From: Microbacterium hibisci
Lineage (GTDB): Bacteria; Actinomycetota; Actinomycetes; Actinomycetales; Microbacteriaceae
Length of the DNA stretch: 64,000 bases
NCBI RefSeq assembly: GCF_015278255.1
Contig: NZ_JADIJC010000004.1
Coordinates: forward strand, 124,001-188,000
Direction of reading: 5' to 3'
Shown here: positions 32,685 to 39,687 of the stretch, one piece after another
How positions within the stretch are numbered: the stretch's first letter is position 1
Layout: each line of letters opens with the position of its first letter
Notes under the pieces: model-generated
Database searches by the model: none
The model's input: the letters and a program-made list of their open reading frames with translations, nothing else
Told to the model about the DNA's origin: nothing
Made by a program: the position numbers and the translations under genes

Positions 32685-34283
32685 ATGTTCAAAAAGCATG
32701 CCTTCGTGGCGATCATGGCCGTCTCGGCCTCACTGGTCGCGGTCTCGGCGCTGCCGGCATCGGCCGCGACGACCGTGCAGCCGGTCTCGGGAGGAATCAC
32801 ACCGACGCAGGTGGCGGAAGCCATCGCCGGCAGCGGTATCACCGTGTCCAATGTCGCCCTGACCGGCGGCTCCAATCAGGCGGGGCTGTTCGCAGACCCG
32901 GTTCTGACGACCTACGGCTTCGGGGCCGGGGCCGTCCTGTCCAGCGGCGACGTCGGCAACCTCCCTGGTCCCAACGACGCCGGCAACACGTCGACCATCG
33001 TGGGGACGCCGGGCGACGCCGATCTCAGCGCGCTGTCGGGCGACGACACGTTCGACGCGGTTGCTCTCTCGTTCGACTTCGTCCCCGACGCGGCGACCGT
33101 CTACATCAGCTACGTCTTCGGCTCGGAGGAGTACAACGAGTGGGTGGGCCAGGGGTTCAATGATGTCTTCGCCTTCTACGTGAACGGAACCAACTGCGCG
33201 ACCGTCGAGGCGGGAACGCCCGTCACCGTCGACTCGATCAACGGCACGACGAATGCGGCGCTCTTCCGCGACAACACCGCCGCAGCGATCGACACCGAGA
33301 TGGACGGCCTCACCGTCGTCCTGACATGCACGGCTGCGGTCACGCCGAACGTGCCCAACACCATGAAGCTCGTCCTCGCCGACAGCGGCGACGAGCAGCT
33401 GGACACGTGGGTGCTGCTGCGCGGCAACGGCATCACGACGACGCCGCCCGAGATCTGCGACGACATGATCGACAACGACGGCGACACGCTGGTCGACGGC
33501 GACGACCCCGACTGCGTGACCGCGCCCGAGCCGGGCACCATCGCCGCTCTGAAGTACTACGACGCCAACGCCAACGGCAGCCGCGATGCCGGCGAGCCGG
33601 GCATCGGCTCGTGGCCGATCAGCATCACCGACGGCGTCACGCCGATCGACACCGTCACCCAGGGCGACGGCACCGTGCAGGTCGACGTCGCGGCCGGTGA
33701 CTACACGGTCAGCGAAGGACTGCTCGAGGGATGGACGCACGTCTCGCCCGACAGCGTCGAGGTGACGGTGGCCGAAGGTGAGACGACGGATGTGAGCTTC
33801 GGCAACCTCTGCCTCGGCGAGGGCGGCGGGCACACGCTCGGGTACTGGCAGAACAAGAACGGCGAGGCGTCGTTCAAGGCGACGCCGGGAGCGCTGGCGA
33901 CGCTGGTCGCGCTGCCGCTGGAGAAGGCCGGGGGCGCGACGTTCGACCCGGCGAGCTACAGCTCGTTCCGCACCTGGCTGCGGGCGGCCAACGCGAGCAC
34001 GCCGTCGTACATGCTGTCGGCGCAGCTCGCCGCGATGGCGCTGAACGTGGCGTCGGGCATGACCGCCGGAACGGCCATCGTCTACGCGCCGACGGCGGCG
34101 AGCGCGAACTCGTTCGGCTACACGACCATCGCGGGCCTGATGGCCGACGCCGCGGCGTCGCTCACCAGCGGCACCGACGACCTGTCGCTGTCGAAGGCGC
34201 TGGACGCGGCGAACAACAACACCACCTTCGTGCAGGCCGGTCCGGCCGACTGCCCGGAGTGGGAGGACCCGGGAGTCGGCTGA
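32685..34283 (+). CDS. Secreted choice-of-anchor-L protein with SdrD-B-like and HTxGxW domains
   Basis: A 532-residue exported protein. The signal peptide (KKHAFVAIMAVSASLVAVSA) ends at LPASAATTV. A choice-of-anchor L domain follows (~35-245), with LSSGDVGNLPGPNDAGNT and ISYVFGSEEYNEWVGQGFND. Next come an Asp-rich DNDGDTLVDGDDPDC (thrombospondin-3-like) stretch, a collagen-binding B-type domain (KYYDANANGSRDAGEPGIG, ~285-375), and a C-terminal domain opening GGGHTLGYWQNKNG. No LPXTG anchor is seen. The HTxGxW domain also occurs near the end of the giant protein at 39,688, so the two may share a surface role. A GGGGGG run precedes the ATG. Confidence 0.85.
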   Translation: MFKKHAFVAIMAVSASLVAVSALPASAATTVQPVSGGITPTQVAEAIAGSGITVSNVALTGGSNQAGLFADPVLTTYGFGAGAVLSSGDVGNLPGPNDAGNTSTIVGTPGDADLSALSGDDTFDAVALSFDFVPDAATVYISYVFGSEEYNEWVGQGFNDVFAFYVNGTNCATVEAGTPVTVDSINGTTNAALFRDNTAAAIDTEMDGLTVVLTCTAAVTPNVPNTMKLVLADSGDEQLDTWVLLRGNGITTTPPEICDDMIDNDGDTLVDGDDPDCVTAPEPGTIAALKYYDANANGSRDAGEPGIGSWPISITDGVTPIDTVTQGDGTVQVDVAAGDYTVSEGLLEGWTHVSPDSVEVTVAEGETTDVSFGNLCLGEGGGHTLGYWQNKNGEASFKATPGALATLVALPLEKAGGATFDPASYSSFRTWLRAANASTPSYMLSAQLAAMALNVASGMTAGTAIVYAPTAASANSFGYTTIAGLMADAAASLTSGTDDLSLSKALDAANNNTTFVQAGPADCPEWEDPGVG

Positions 34284-34289
34284 TCCATC

Positions 34290-34305
34290 CCTCCTCGAGA
34301 GGAGG
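34290..34305. terminator. Palindrome after the choice-of-anchor-L gene
   Basis: CCTCCTC-GA-GAGGAGG is a perfect palindrome starting 7 bases past the stop. It lies between convergent genes and probably serves as part of a terminator. Confidence 0.45.
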
Positions 34306-34388
34306 CTCGGTCCGGGCCGTCGGTCGGCGCGCACGCGCGTCGCTCCGGCGACCCGGGCCGTTCTCGCGCCCGACGGGCGGGGGTGCTC

Positions 34389-34766
34389 TCAGGCCGCCGC
34401 GGTGGCGACCTTCTCGCGCAGCGGCATCAGGGCACCGGCGACCTGCGCGATGGCGTCGGCGTCCACACCGGCCTCTTCGAGCGCGGCGGCGGCGTGGCCG
34501 ATGACGCGGTCGAAGTCAGCGTCGGTGATGCCGCGGCCGGCGTGCGCCACGGTCAGGTCCTTGCCGCGGTAGCCGTCGGGACCGCCGGCCGCGGCGGCGA
34601 GGAAGAGGGCCATGTGGCGCTTCTGCTCGACCATGCGGGTCTCGGAGAAGAACGGCGCCAGCGTCTCGTCGCCGAGGATCCGGCGGTAGAGGCTGTCGAC
34701 GACGGCGGCGATGCCGTCGCCCTCGCCGAGGCGCTGGTACAGCGTCGCTTCAGTCGTGTCGGTCAT
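34389..34766 (-). CDS. glbN: Group I truncated haemoglobin
   Basis: A 125-residue 2-on-2 globin with the group I pattern: TLYQRLGEGDGIAAVVDSLY, then LAPFFSETRMVEQKRHMALFL, the flexible GGPDGYRGKDL loop and the proximal His in TVAHAGRGI. Such proteins bind oxygen and NO and can turn NO into nitrate. GGAG lies 7 bases before the ATG. The gene is downstream of a DivIVA-like coiled-coil gene and a flavohaemoglobin gene in the same direction, so the three form a likely nitrosative-stress operon. Confidence 0.9.
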   Translation of the reverse strand: MTDTTEATLYQRLGEGDGIAAVVDSLYRRILGDETLAPFFSETRMVEQKRHMALFLAAAAGGPDGYRGKDLTVAHAGRGITDADFDRVIGHAAAALEEAGVDADAIAQVAGALMPLREKVATAAA

Positions 34767-34836
34767 GCGGGTGCTCCGATCGTGAGAGGGGGATGGATGC
34801 TGTGGGCCGAGGTCGACCACGGGTTGGGCCGGGTGC

Positions 34837-35712
34837 TCAGTTCTCCCCGGCACCTCGGCGGCGCCAGAAGCCTTCGGCCGCGGCGGGCGCGGGCGCCGGT
34901 GCGGGCTCAGGCTCCGCGCCGGGCGCGAAGCCGTCCCGCCGCGCGGACTCGGGTTGCGGGGCGGCCGGCTCGGGCTGCCGCGCAGCCGGGAAGGACTCCG
35001 GGAAGGGCTCCGGGGCGGCCGCGAAGGGCTCCGCGGGGACGGCACGCCCGGCCGGGTCCGGCGGGAGGATCCGCGCGGGCGTCGCACCGAGGCGGCCGAG
35101 CTCGCGTTCGATGGACTCGAGCAGCGAGTGCACCTGGGCGGTGGCCATACGGGCGAACTGGCGGGCGCGGACGACCTCGTCCGGCGACGCCGGTCCGGCC
35201 GCCGCGAGGTCGTCGGTCGCGAAGGCGAGCGCCGGCGGACGATCGGCGGCCCACGGGTCGGCGGCGGGGGCGGCGCCGACGGCACCCGCCACGGGGATGG
35301 CGCCGGTGGCCGGAGCTGCGGCGGCGGCGGCAGCCGCCACCTGCCCGGGGTGCGCGGCGGCCTGCTTCTCGATCGAGTGCGCGACGTGCTGCGCGCGCTC
35401 GATGATCTCGCGATACTGCTTGCGGGCGGTCTCGATCAGGTCCTTCGCGTAGGACTCGGCCTCGGCGACCGCGTCGTCGGCGATGCGCTGCGCGCTGCTG
35501 AGCAGCAGCACGGCGCGGCTGGAGATCTCGCCGTCCTCGGTGCCGACGTTCGCGGTGAGGGCGTCGTTGTTGCGCCACGCGAGCTCGAGCGCGTCGGCCG
35601 CGGCGGTCAGGACCGCCTGCACCTCGGCGCGGGAGTAGCCGCTGCGCTCGTCCGAGAACGATGCGTCGCGGAGGGACTCGGGCGTGATGGATGCGGATCG
35701 GGTCGCGGTCAT
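34837..35712 (-). CDS. DivIVA-like coiled-coil protein
   Basis: A 291-residue protein with an N-terminal segment SITPESLRDASFSDERSGYS then RAEVQAVLTAAADALE that resembles DivIVA/Wag31 lipid-binding regions. A long coiled coil follows (~70-115, DDAVAEAESYAKDLIETARK then YREIIERAQHVAHSIE). An Ala/Pro linker, a second short helix (RQFARMATAQVHSLLESIER) and a Pro-rich tail complete it. It would associate with the membrane and scaffold other proteins. Its place between two globin genes is unusual and suggests it positions or partners them; this is only inferred. Confidence 0.7.
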   Translation of the reverse strand: MTATRSASITPESLRDASFSDERSGYSRAEVQAVLTAAADALELAWRNNDALTANVGTEDGEISSRAVLLLSSAQRIADDAVAEAESYAKDLIETARKQYREIIERAQHVAHSIEKQAAAHPGQVAAAAAAAAPATGAIPVAGAVGAAPAADPWAADRPPALAFATDDLAAAGPASPDEVVRARQFARMATAQVHSLLESIERELGRLGATPARILPPDPAGRAVPAEPFAAAPEPFPESFPAARQPEPAAPQPESARRDGFAPGAEPEPAPAPAPAAAEGFWRRRGAGEN

Positions 35713-35727
35713 GGTCGTCTCTGCCCT

Positions 35728-36930
35728 CTACTGGGTTCCCCTCGCGGTGCCCGACCGGACCAGTTCCGGGGAGTGAGCCTGATCGCCGGTGACGCGGGGT
35801 TGCTGGGTGAACGGGTCTTCGTACTTCTCGCTGCGGATGCTGTGCTCGTCGAGTCCCGCGCGACGCAGGACGGCGATGGTGTGGTCGACCATGCGCGGCG
35901 AGCCGCACACCATCGCGAGGCGGTCGTCCCACGGCCCGTCCGCGGCGGCGATGTCGCCGATGAGTCCGCGGGGTCCGGGATACGAGGGGTCGTCCGACAC
36001 CGCGTAGCCGACCGTGAGCCACGGCGCGTCGGCGTAGCGGTCGATCTCCTGCTTCGCATAGAAGCCCCACGGATGCCGCACCCCGTGGTACAGCGCCACG
36101 CGCGGGCCGTCGCCGCGCGACGCGTGGCGTCCGGCGACCTGGTCGAGCACCGCGAGGAGGGGGGCGAGGCCCGTGCCGCCGGCCACGAGGAGCAGGTCGG
36201 GCCACTCGCTGCCGAAGGGCAGGGTGAGGAGTTCGCCGATGGGCGGGCCGAGCCGCACCCGGTCCCCGGCCGAGACATCGCGCAGCAGCGCGCCGCTGAC
36301 CTGGCCGCCGGCGACGAGCTGCACGTGGAAGGTGATGGTGCCGTCGGCGCGCGGCGCGTGCGTCGGCGAGAGGTAGCGCCACTGGCGCGGCCGCTGCGGG
36401 ATCTCGACAGCGAGCGACTGCCCGGCCTGATACCGGTACCGGTCGTCGGGGCGGATCGTCACGGTGCCGACGTCCATGCCGCGCCGCTCGGTCGCGACGA
36501 CTTCGGCCGCCCACGTCGCCGGCTCGGACTCCACCGCCTCGGCCGCGGTCACCATCGTGGTGGCGATCAACCCGTAGGCGTCGGCCCAGTCGGCCGCCAG
36601 CTCGGGCGTCCACGCGTCGCCGAGGAAGTGCTTCAGCGTGGCCAGCAGCGACGCGCCCACCGCGGGATAGTGGCCGGCGATCGTGCCGAACTTGCGGTGG
36701 TCACGACCGAGGTCCTCGATGTAGGGGACCACGTCGCCGACGCGGTCGACGTTGCTGACCATGTGACCGAGCGCCTTGACGAGCCGGTCGCGCTGGGCGG
36801 CCATCGCGACCGGGAACAGATCACGGGTCTCGGGGTGGGCCAGGAACAGATGCGCATAGAAGTACCCGGGCACCGCGTCCCCGTGGGCGGCGACCTGAGC
36901 CCAGGTCCGCTTGAGCGCTTCCGCATCCAC
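35728..36930 (-). CDS. hmp: Flavohaemoglobin (NO dioxygenase)
   Basis: A 400-residue, full-length flavohaemoprotein that converts NO to nitrate with NAD(P)H and oxygen. The globin domain (~1-138) has the proximal His in LGRDHRKFGTIAGHYPAVG and the usual YP motif. The ferredoxin-reductase-like domain follows, with the FAD motif RQWRYLSPT near residue 188 (the usual RxYS is slightly changed), the GQVSGALL loop, and NAD-binding LLVAGGTGLAPLLAVLDQ and VCGSPRMVD. It heads a three-gene set with the coiled-coil and truncated-globin genes. The upstream region has GTGCAA-type palindromes that may bind an NO-responsive repressor. Confidence 0.93.
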   Translation of the reverse strand: MDAEALKRTWAQVAAHGDAVPGYFYAHLFLAHPETRDLFPVAMAAQRDRLVKALGHMVSNVDRVGDVVPYIEDLGRDHRKFGTIAGHYPAVGASLLATLKHFLGDAWTPELAADWADAYGLIATTMVTAAEAVESEPATWAAEVVATERRGMDVGTVTIRPDDRYRYQAGQSLAVEIPQRPRQWRYLSPTHAPRADGTITFHVQLVAGGQVSGALLRDVSAGDRVRLGPPIGELLTLPFGSEWPDLLLVAGGTGLAPLLAVLDQVAGRHASRGDGPRVALYHGVRHPWGFYAKQEIDRYADAPWLTVGYAVSDDPSYPGPRGLIGDIAAADGPWDDRLAMVCGSPRMVDHTIAVLRRAGLDEHSIRSEKYEDPFTQQPRVTGDQAHSPELVRSGTARGTQ

Positions 36931-36980
36931 CTGTGTCGTATCCCCTCCGTCGGCGGTCGATAAAGGCCGACGCTAGTGCG

Positions 36981-37019
36981 TTGCACCTATATGTGCAAAG
37001 CCTCCACGTGCAGGTGCAA
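36981..37019. promoter_or_regulatory. TTGCAC/GTGCAA operator cluster between flavohaemoglobin and toxin-antitoxin genes
   Basis: TTGCAC-CTATAT-GTGCAA (36981-36998) is a perfect inverted repeat. GTGCAA recurs at 37014-37019, 21 bases (two helical turns) on, and CACGTGCAGG and ATGCACGTGC lie alongside. The region serves both divergent units. Confidence 0.55.
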
Positions 37020-37080
37020 CCGGATATCATGCACGTGCGCCGTGCTTCCGTCTGCGGCGCGTCACGGGTCGGGGGGCCTT

Positions 37081-37509
37081 ATGACCGTGTTGTTGACGAA
37101 CGGGACAGTTCTCGTCGAAGAGGACCTCCGCGCGCAGGCCGCCGATCTCCTGGAGAGGGCAGCCGATCCGGGTCGGCTGGAGTTCGTCCTCGCGGCCGGC
37201 GGGGCGTCCGCGGCCGACCTGTCGCCCGAGTTGAACTCGTTCCTGGTGCAGGTGCTCCGCGGGCTCGCGCGCGGTCGCGTCTCGGTCAGCACCCTTCCTG
37301 AGGAGCTCACCACCACCGTCGCGGCCGAGCTCGTCGGGGTCTCGCGCCCCACGCTGATGAAGCTGGTCCGCAGCGGCGAGCTGCCCTCGCGATCGGTGGG
37401 CAGCCACACCCGCCTCGCCACCGCCGACGTGCTCGCGCTGCGCCGCCGGCGCGCCCAGGAGCGCCGCGAGGCCCTCGAGGCGCTACGCGCGCTCGACGAC
37501 GAACTCTGA
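37081..37509 (+). CDS. Helix-turn-helix antitoxin of a PIN toxin-antitoxin pair
   Basis: A 142-residue protein. The ATG at 37081 follows a GGGGGG run; an earlier ATG at 36976 would add a Cys-rich stretch and is rejected. The C-terminal part is an excisionase/MerR-type HTH: LTTTVAAELVGVSRPTLMKL then VRSGELPSRSVGSHTR (~78-115), followed by a Arg/Glu-rich helix. The N-terminal half is helical. It is 35 bases upstream of a PIN-domain gene. This HTH-plus-PIN layout is a known actinobacterial type II toxin-antitoxin arrangement, in which the antitoxin also represses the operon. Confidence 0.8.
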   Translation: MTVLLTNGTVLVEEDLRAQAADLLERAADPGRLEFVLAAGGASAADLSPELNSFLVQVLRGLARGRVSVSTLPEELTTTVAAELVGVSRPTLMKLVRSGELPSRSVGSHTRLATADVLALRRRRAQERREALEALRALDDEL

Positions 37510-37544
37510 GCGGATCGACAAGCTTCGCTCGGTAGTCTGACCGG

Positions 37545-38102
37545 GTGCTCCAACGGGTATTCGTCGACGCCGACGTCCTCGCCGCGCGCGCCCCGTTCGA
37601 ATGGCTCGCGCTCCTGCGCGACGAGACCGGCGACTGGTTCCAGCTGCACTCGACGTCGGAGGTCGTGGCTGAGTCCGTCCGGGAATGGGTCGCGCGCGAC
37701 CCCGAGCGGCGGGAAGGAGCGGCCGAGCGCCGCTGCGAGCTCCTCGCGACGAGCCTGGACGAGGTGCTCGACTCCTCGGCCGACGCGGCCCCCGGGCACG
37801 CGCCCGGCCCGCTCGGGGCCGCCGCGTCCTCGGGATCGCATGTGCTCCTCTCCTCGCGTGCCGGGGACGTCGCAGGCGCCGACGAGCTGCCGTTCGAGGT
37901 CTACACGGCCGACGAGTTCCTCTGCCTCTTGGACGACACCGCGGCGACGCACGTCCGCAGCGCCGCCGCGCGGCAGTATGCCGCACGGCAGGACGCCGGC
38001 GACGGCGACGGCGCCTCGAACGCGGGCCTCGCCGAGGCCTTGACGGCCGCCGGCTGCCCCGCCTTCGCCGAGCGCGTATCGCGCCACCTGCGCTCACGCT
38101 GA
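37545..38102 (+). CDS. PIN-domain ribonuclease toxin
   Basis: A 185-residue protein starting at GTG 37545, 6 bases after a TAGTCT -10-like box (leaderless-type). PIN features are RVFVDADVLAARAPFEWLAL with Asp8/Asp10, TSEVVAESVREW with the second acidic residue, and VLLSSRAGDVAGADELPFEV for the later acidic part. PIN enzymes cut RNA with Mg2+ held by three or four acidic residues. It is paired with the HTH antitoxin upstream. It is convergent with the CCA-adding enzyme gene. Confidence 0.8.
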   Translation: MLQRVFVDADVLAARAPFEWLALLRDETGDWFQLHSTSEVVAESVREWVARDPERREGAAERRCELLATSLDEVLDSSADAAPGHAPGPLGAAASSGSHVLLSSRAGDVAGADELPFEVYTADEFLCLLDDTAATHVRSAAARQYAARQDAGDGDGASNAGLAEALTAAGCPAFAERVSRHLRSR

Positions 38103-38156
38103 CTCGAGCCGCCGAGACCCGCATCAGCGCCGAACCCGAGTCCCGCTCACCGCCGC

Positions 38157-39584
38157 CTACGACCGGGCGGACCACCACTCCCGCAGCCGCCGTTCGGCCT
38201 CGTCCTCGCCCACGATGCCCTCGTCGAGGCGGAGGTCCAGCAGGAAGCGATACGCCTCGCCGACCTCGCGGCCGGGCTTCAGCCCCAGCACCTCCTGGAT
38301 GCGGTTGCCGTCGAGCTCGGGGCGCATCGCGTCCAGCTGCTCCTGGGCGGCGAGCTCCGTGATGCGGCGCTCGATGTCGTCGTACGCGCGGGCCAGGCGC
38401 GCGGCCTTCTTGACGTTGCGCGTCGTGACATCGGCCCGCGTGAGGATGTGCAGGCGCTCGAGCTCGGCGTCGGCATCCCTCACATACCGGCGCACCGCCG
38501 AATCCGTCCACGCGCCCTCCGAGTAGCCGAAGAAGCGCAGATGCAGTTCGATCAGCCGCGCGACGCTCGTGATCGTCGCGGAGTCGAAGCGCAGCGCCTG
38601 CAGGCGCTTGCGCGCCAGCCGCGCGCCCTTGAGGTCGTGGTGGTAGAAGGTCACCCCGCCGCCGGGCTCGAGTCGTCGCGTGGCCGGCTTGCCGATGTCG
38701 TGCAGCAGCGCCGCGATCCGCAGCGGCACGTCGGGCGCGGCATCCGGGTTCCGCGCCTTCTCGAGCTCGATCGCCTGGCGCAGCACCGTGAGCGAGTGCT
38801 CGTACACGTCCTTGTGGTGGTGGTGCTCGTCGACCTCGAGCTGCAATGCGGGGATCTCGGGGAGGAACTCGCCCATCAGCCCGGTCTCGACGAGCAGGCG
38901 GATGCCGCGCACCGGGTCGTCGGTCGCGAGCAGCTTGACCAGCTCGGCCTGGATGCGCTCCGGGCTCACGATCTCGAGCGTGCCGCGCAGCTCGGCGATC
39001 GCCGCCTCGGTGGCGGGGTCGACGCCGAACCCGAGCTGGGAGGCGAAGCGGGCGGCGCGCAGCATGCGCAGCGGGTCGTCGCCGAAGCTCACGGCCGGGT
39101 CGGTCGGCGTCCGCAGCACGCCGCGCACGAGGTCTTCGACGCCGCCCGTCGGGTCGACGAGCGTCTGGCCCGGCACGCGCAGCGCCATCGCGTTCACCGT
39201 GAAGTCGCGGCGTACGAGGTCGCCTTCGATGGTGTCGCCGAACTCCACGGTCGGCTTGCGCGTGACGCCGTCGTAGCTGTCGGCGCGATACGTGGTGATC
39301 TCGACCTGCTCGCCGTGGACGCGAGCGCCGATCGTGCCGAACGCGCGGCCGATGTCCCACTGCGCGGTCGAGACGGGCGTGACGATGCGCAGGATCTCGT
39401 CGGGCCGCGCGTCGGTCGTGAAGTCGAGGTCGTTGGTGCGCCGCCCGAGCAGCGCGTCACGCACCGGACCGCCGACGATCGCCAGGTCGAACCCGGCGTC
39501 GGCGAACGCGCGGGCGAGCGTGGCGACGACGGGGGACTCGGCGAGCGCGCCGAGGCGCGCGATGCCCTCGGCCATGTTGAGCAT
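38157..39584 (-). CDS. cca: CCA tRNA nucleotidyltransferase
   Basis: A 475-residue enzyme that adds or repairs the 3' CCA end of tRNA. The ATG at 39584 lies 7 bases after TAGGCT (leaderless), which supports this start. The nucleotidyltransferase head has AIVGGPVRDALLGRRTNDLD with the catalytic DLDFTTDA acidic pair, RRDFTVNAMAL and LRMLRAARFASQLGF. An HD domain (DVPLRIAALLHDIGKPATRR) and C-terminal helices follow, as usual in actinobacterial CCA enzymes. The length is normal. Confidence 0.96.
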   Translation of the reverse strand: MLNMAEGIARLGALAESPVVATLARAFADAGFDLAIVGGPVRDALLGRRTNDLDFTTDARPDEILRIVTPVSTAQWDIGRAFGTIGARVHGEQVEITTYRADSYDGVTRKPTVEFGDTIEGDLVRRDFTVNAMALRVPGQTLVDPTGGVEDLVRGVLRTPTDPAVSFGDDPLRMLRAARFASQLGFGVDPATEAAIAELRGTLEIVSPERIQAELVKLLATDDPVRGIRLLVETGLMGEFLPEIPALQLEVDEHHHHKDVYEHSLTVLRQAIELEKARNPDAAPDVPLRIAALLHDIGKPATRRLEPGGGVTFYHHDLKGARLARKRLQALRFDSATITSVARLIELHLRFFGYSEGAWTDSAVRRYVRDADAELERLHILTRADVTTRNVKKAARLARAYDDIERRITELAAQEQLDAMRPELDGNRIQEVLGLKPGREVGEAYRFLLDLRLDEGIVGEDEAERRLREWWSARS

Positions 39585-39591
39585 GGGTTCC

Positions 39592-39597
39592 AGCCTA
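39592..39597 (-). promoter_or_regulatory. cca: -10 box TAGGCT of cca (leaderless)
   Basis: Read on the minus strand, TAGGCT is followed by exactly 7 bases and the ATG at 39584. Confidence 0.55.
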
Positions 39598-39603
39598 CCG
39601 AGG

Positions 39604-39680
39604 CCGCCTGCCCCCGCCCGCGAAGGGTGCGACGCGATCCGCAGAGCAGGTGTCGCATCGCGCAGGACGAGGGCAGGCGG
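39604..39680 (-). terminator. Terminator hairpin of the giant gene
   Basis: CCGCCTGCCC (39604-39613) and GGGCAGGCGG (39671-39680) are perfect 10-base arms, with partial inner pairing (GCGACGCGAT against GTCGCATCGC). It starts 7 bases past the giant gene's stop and ends beside the cca promoter. Confidence 0.6.
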
Positions 39681-39687
39681 GGTCGGG

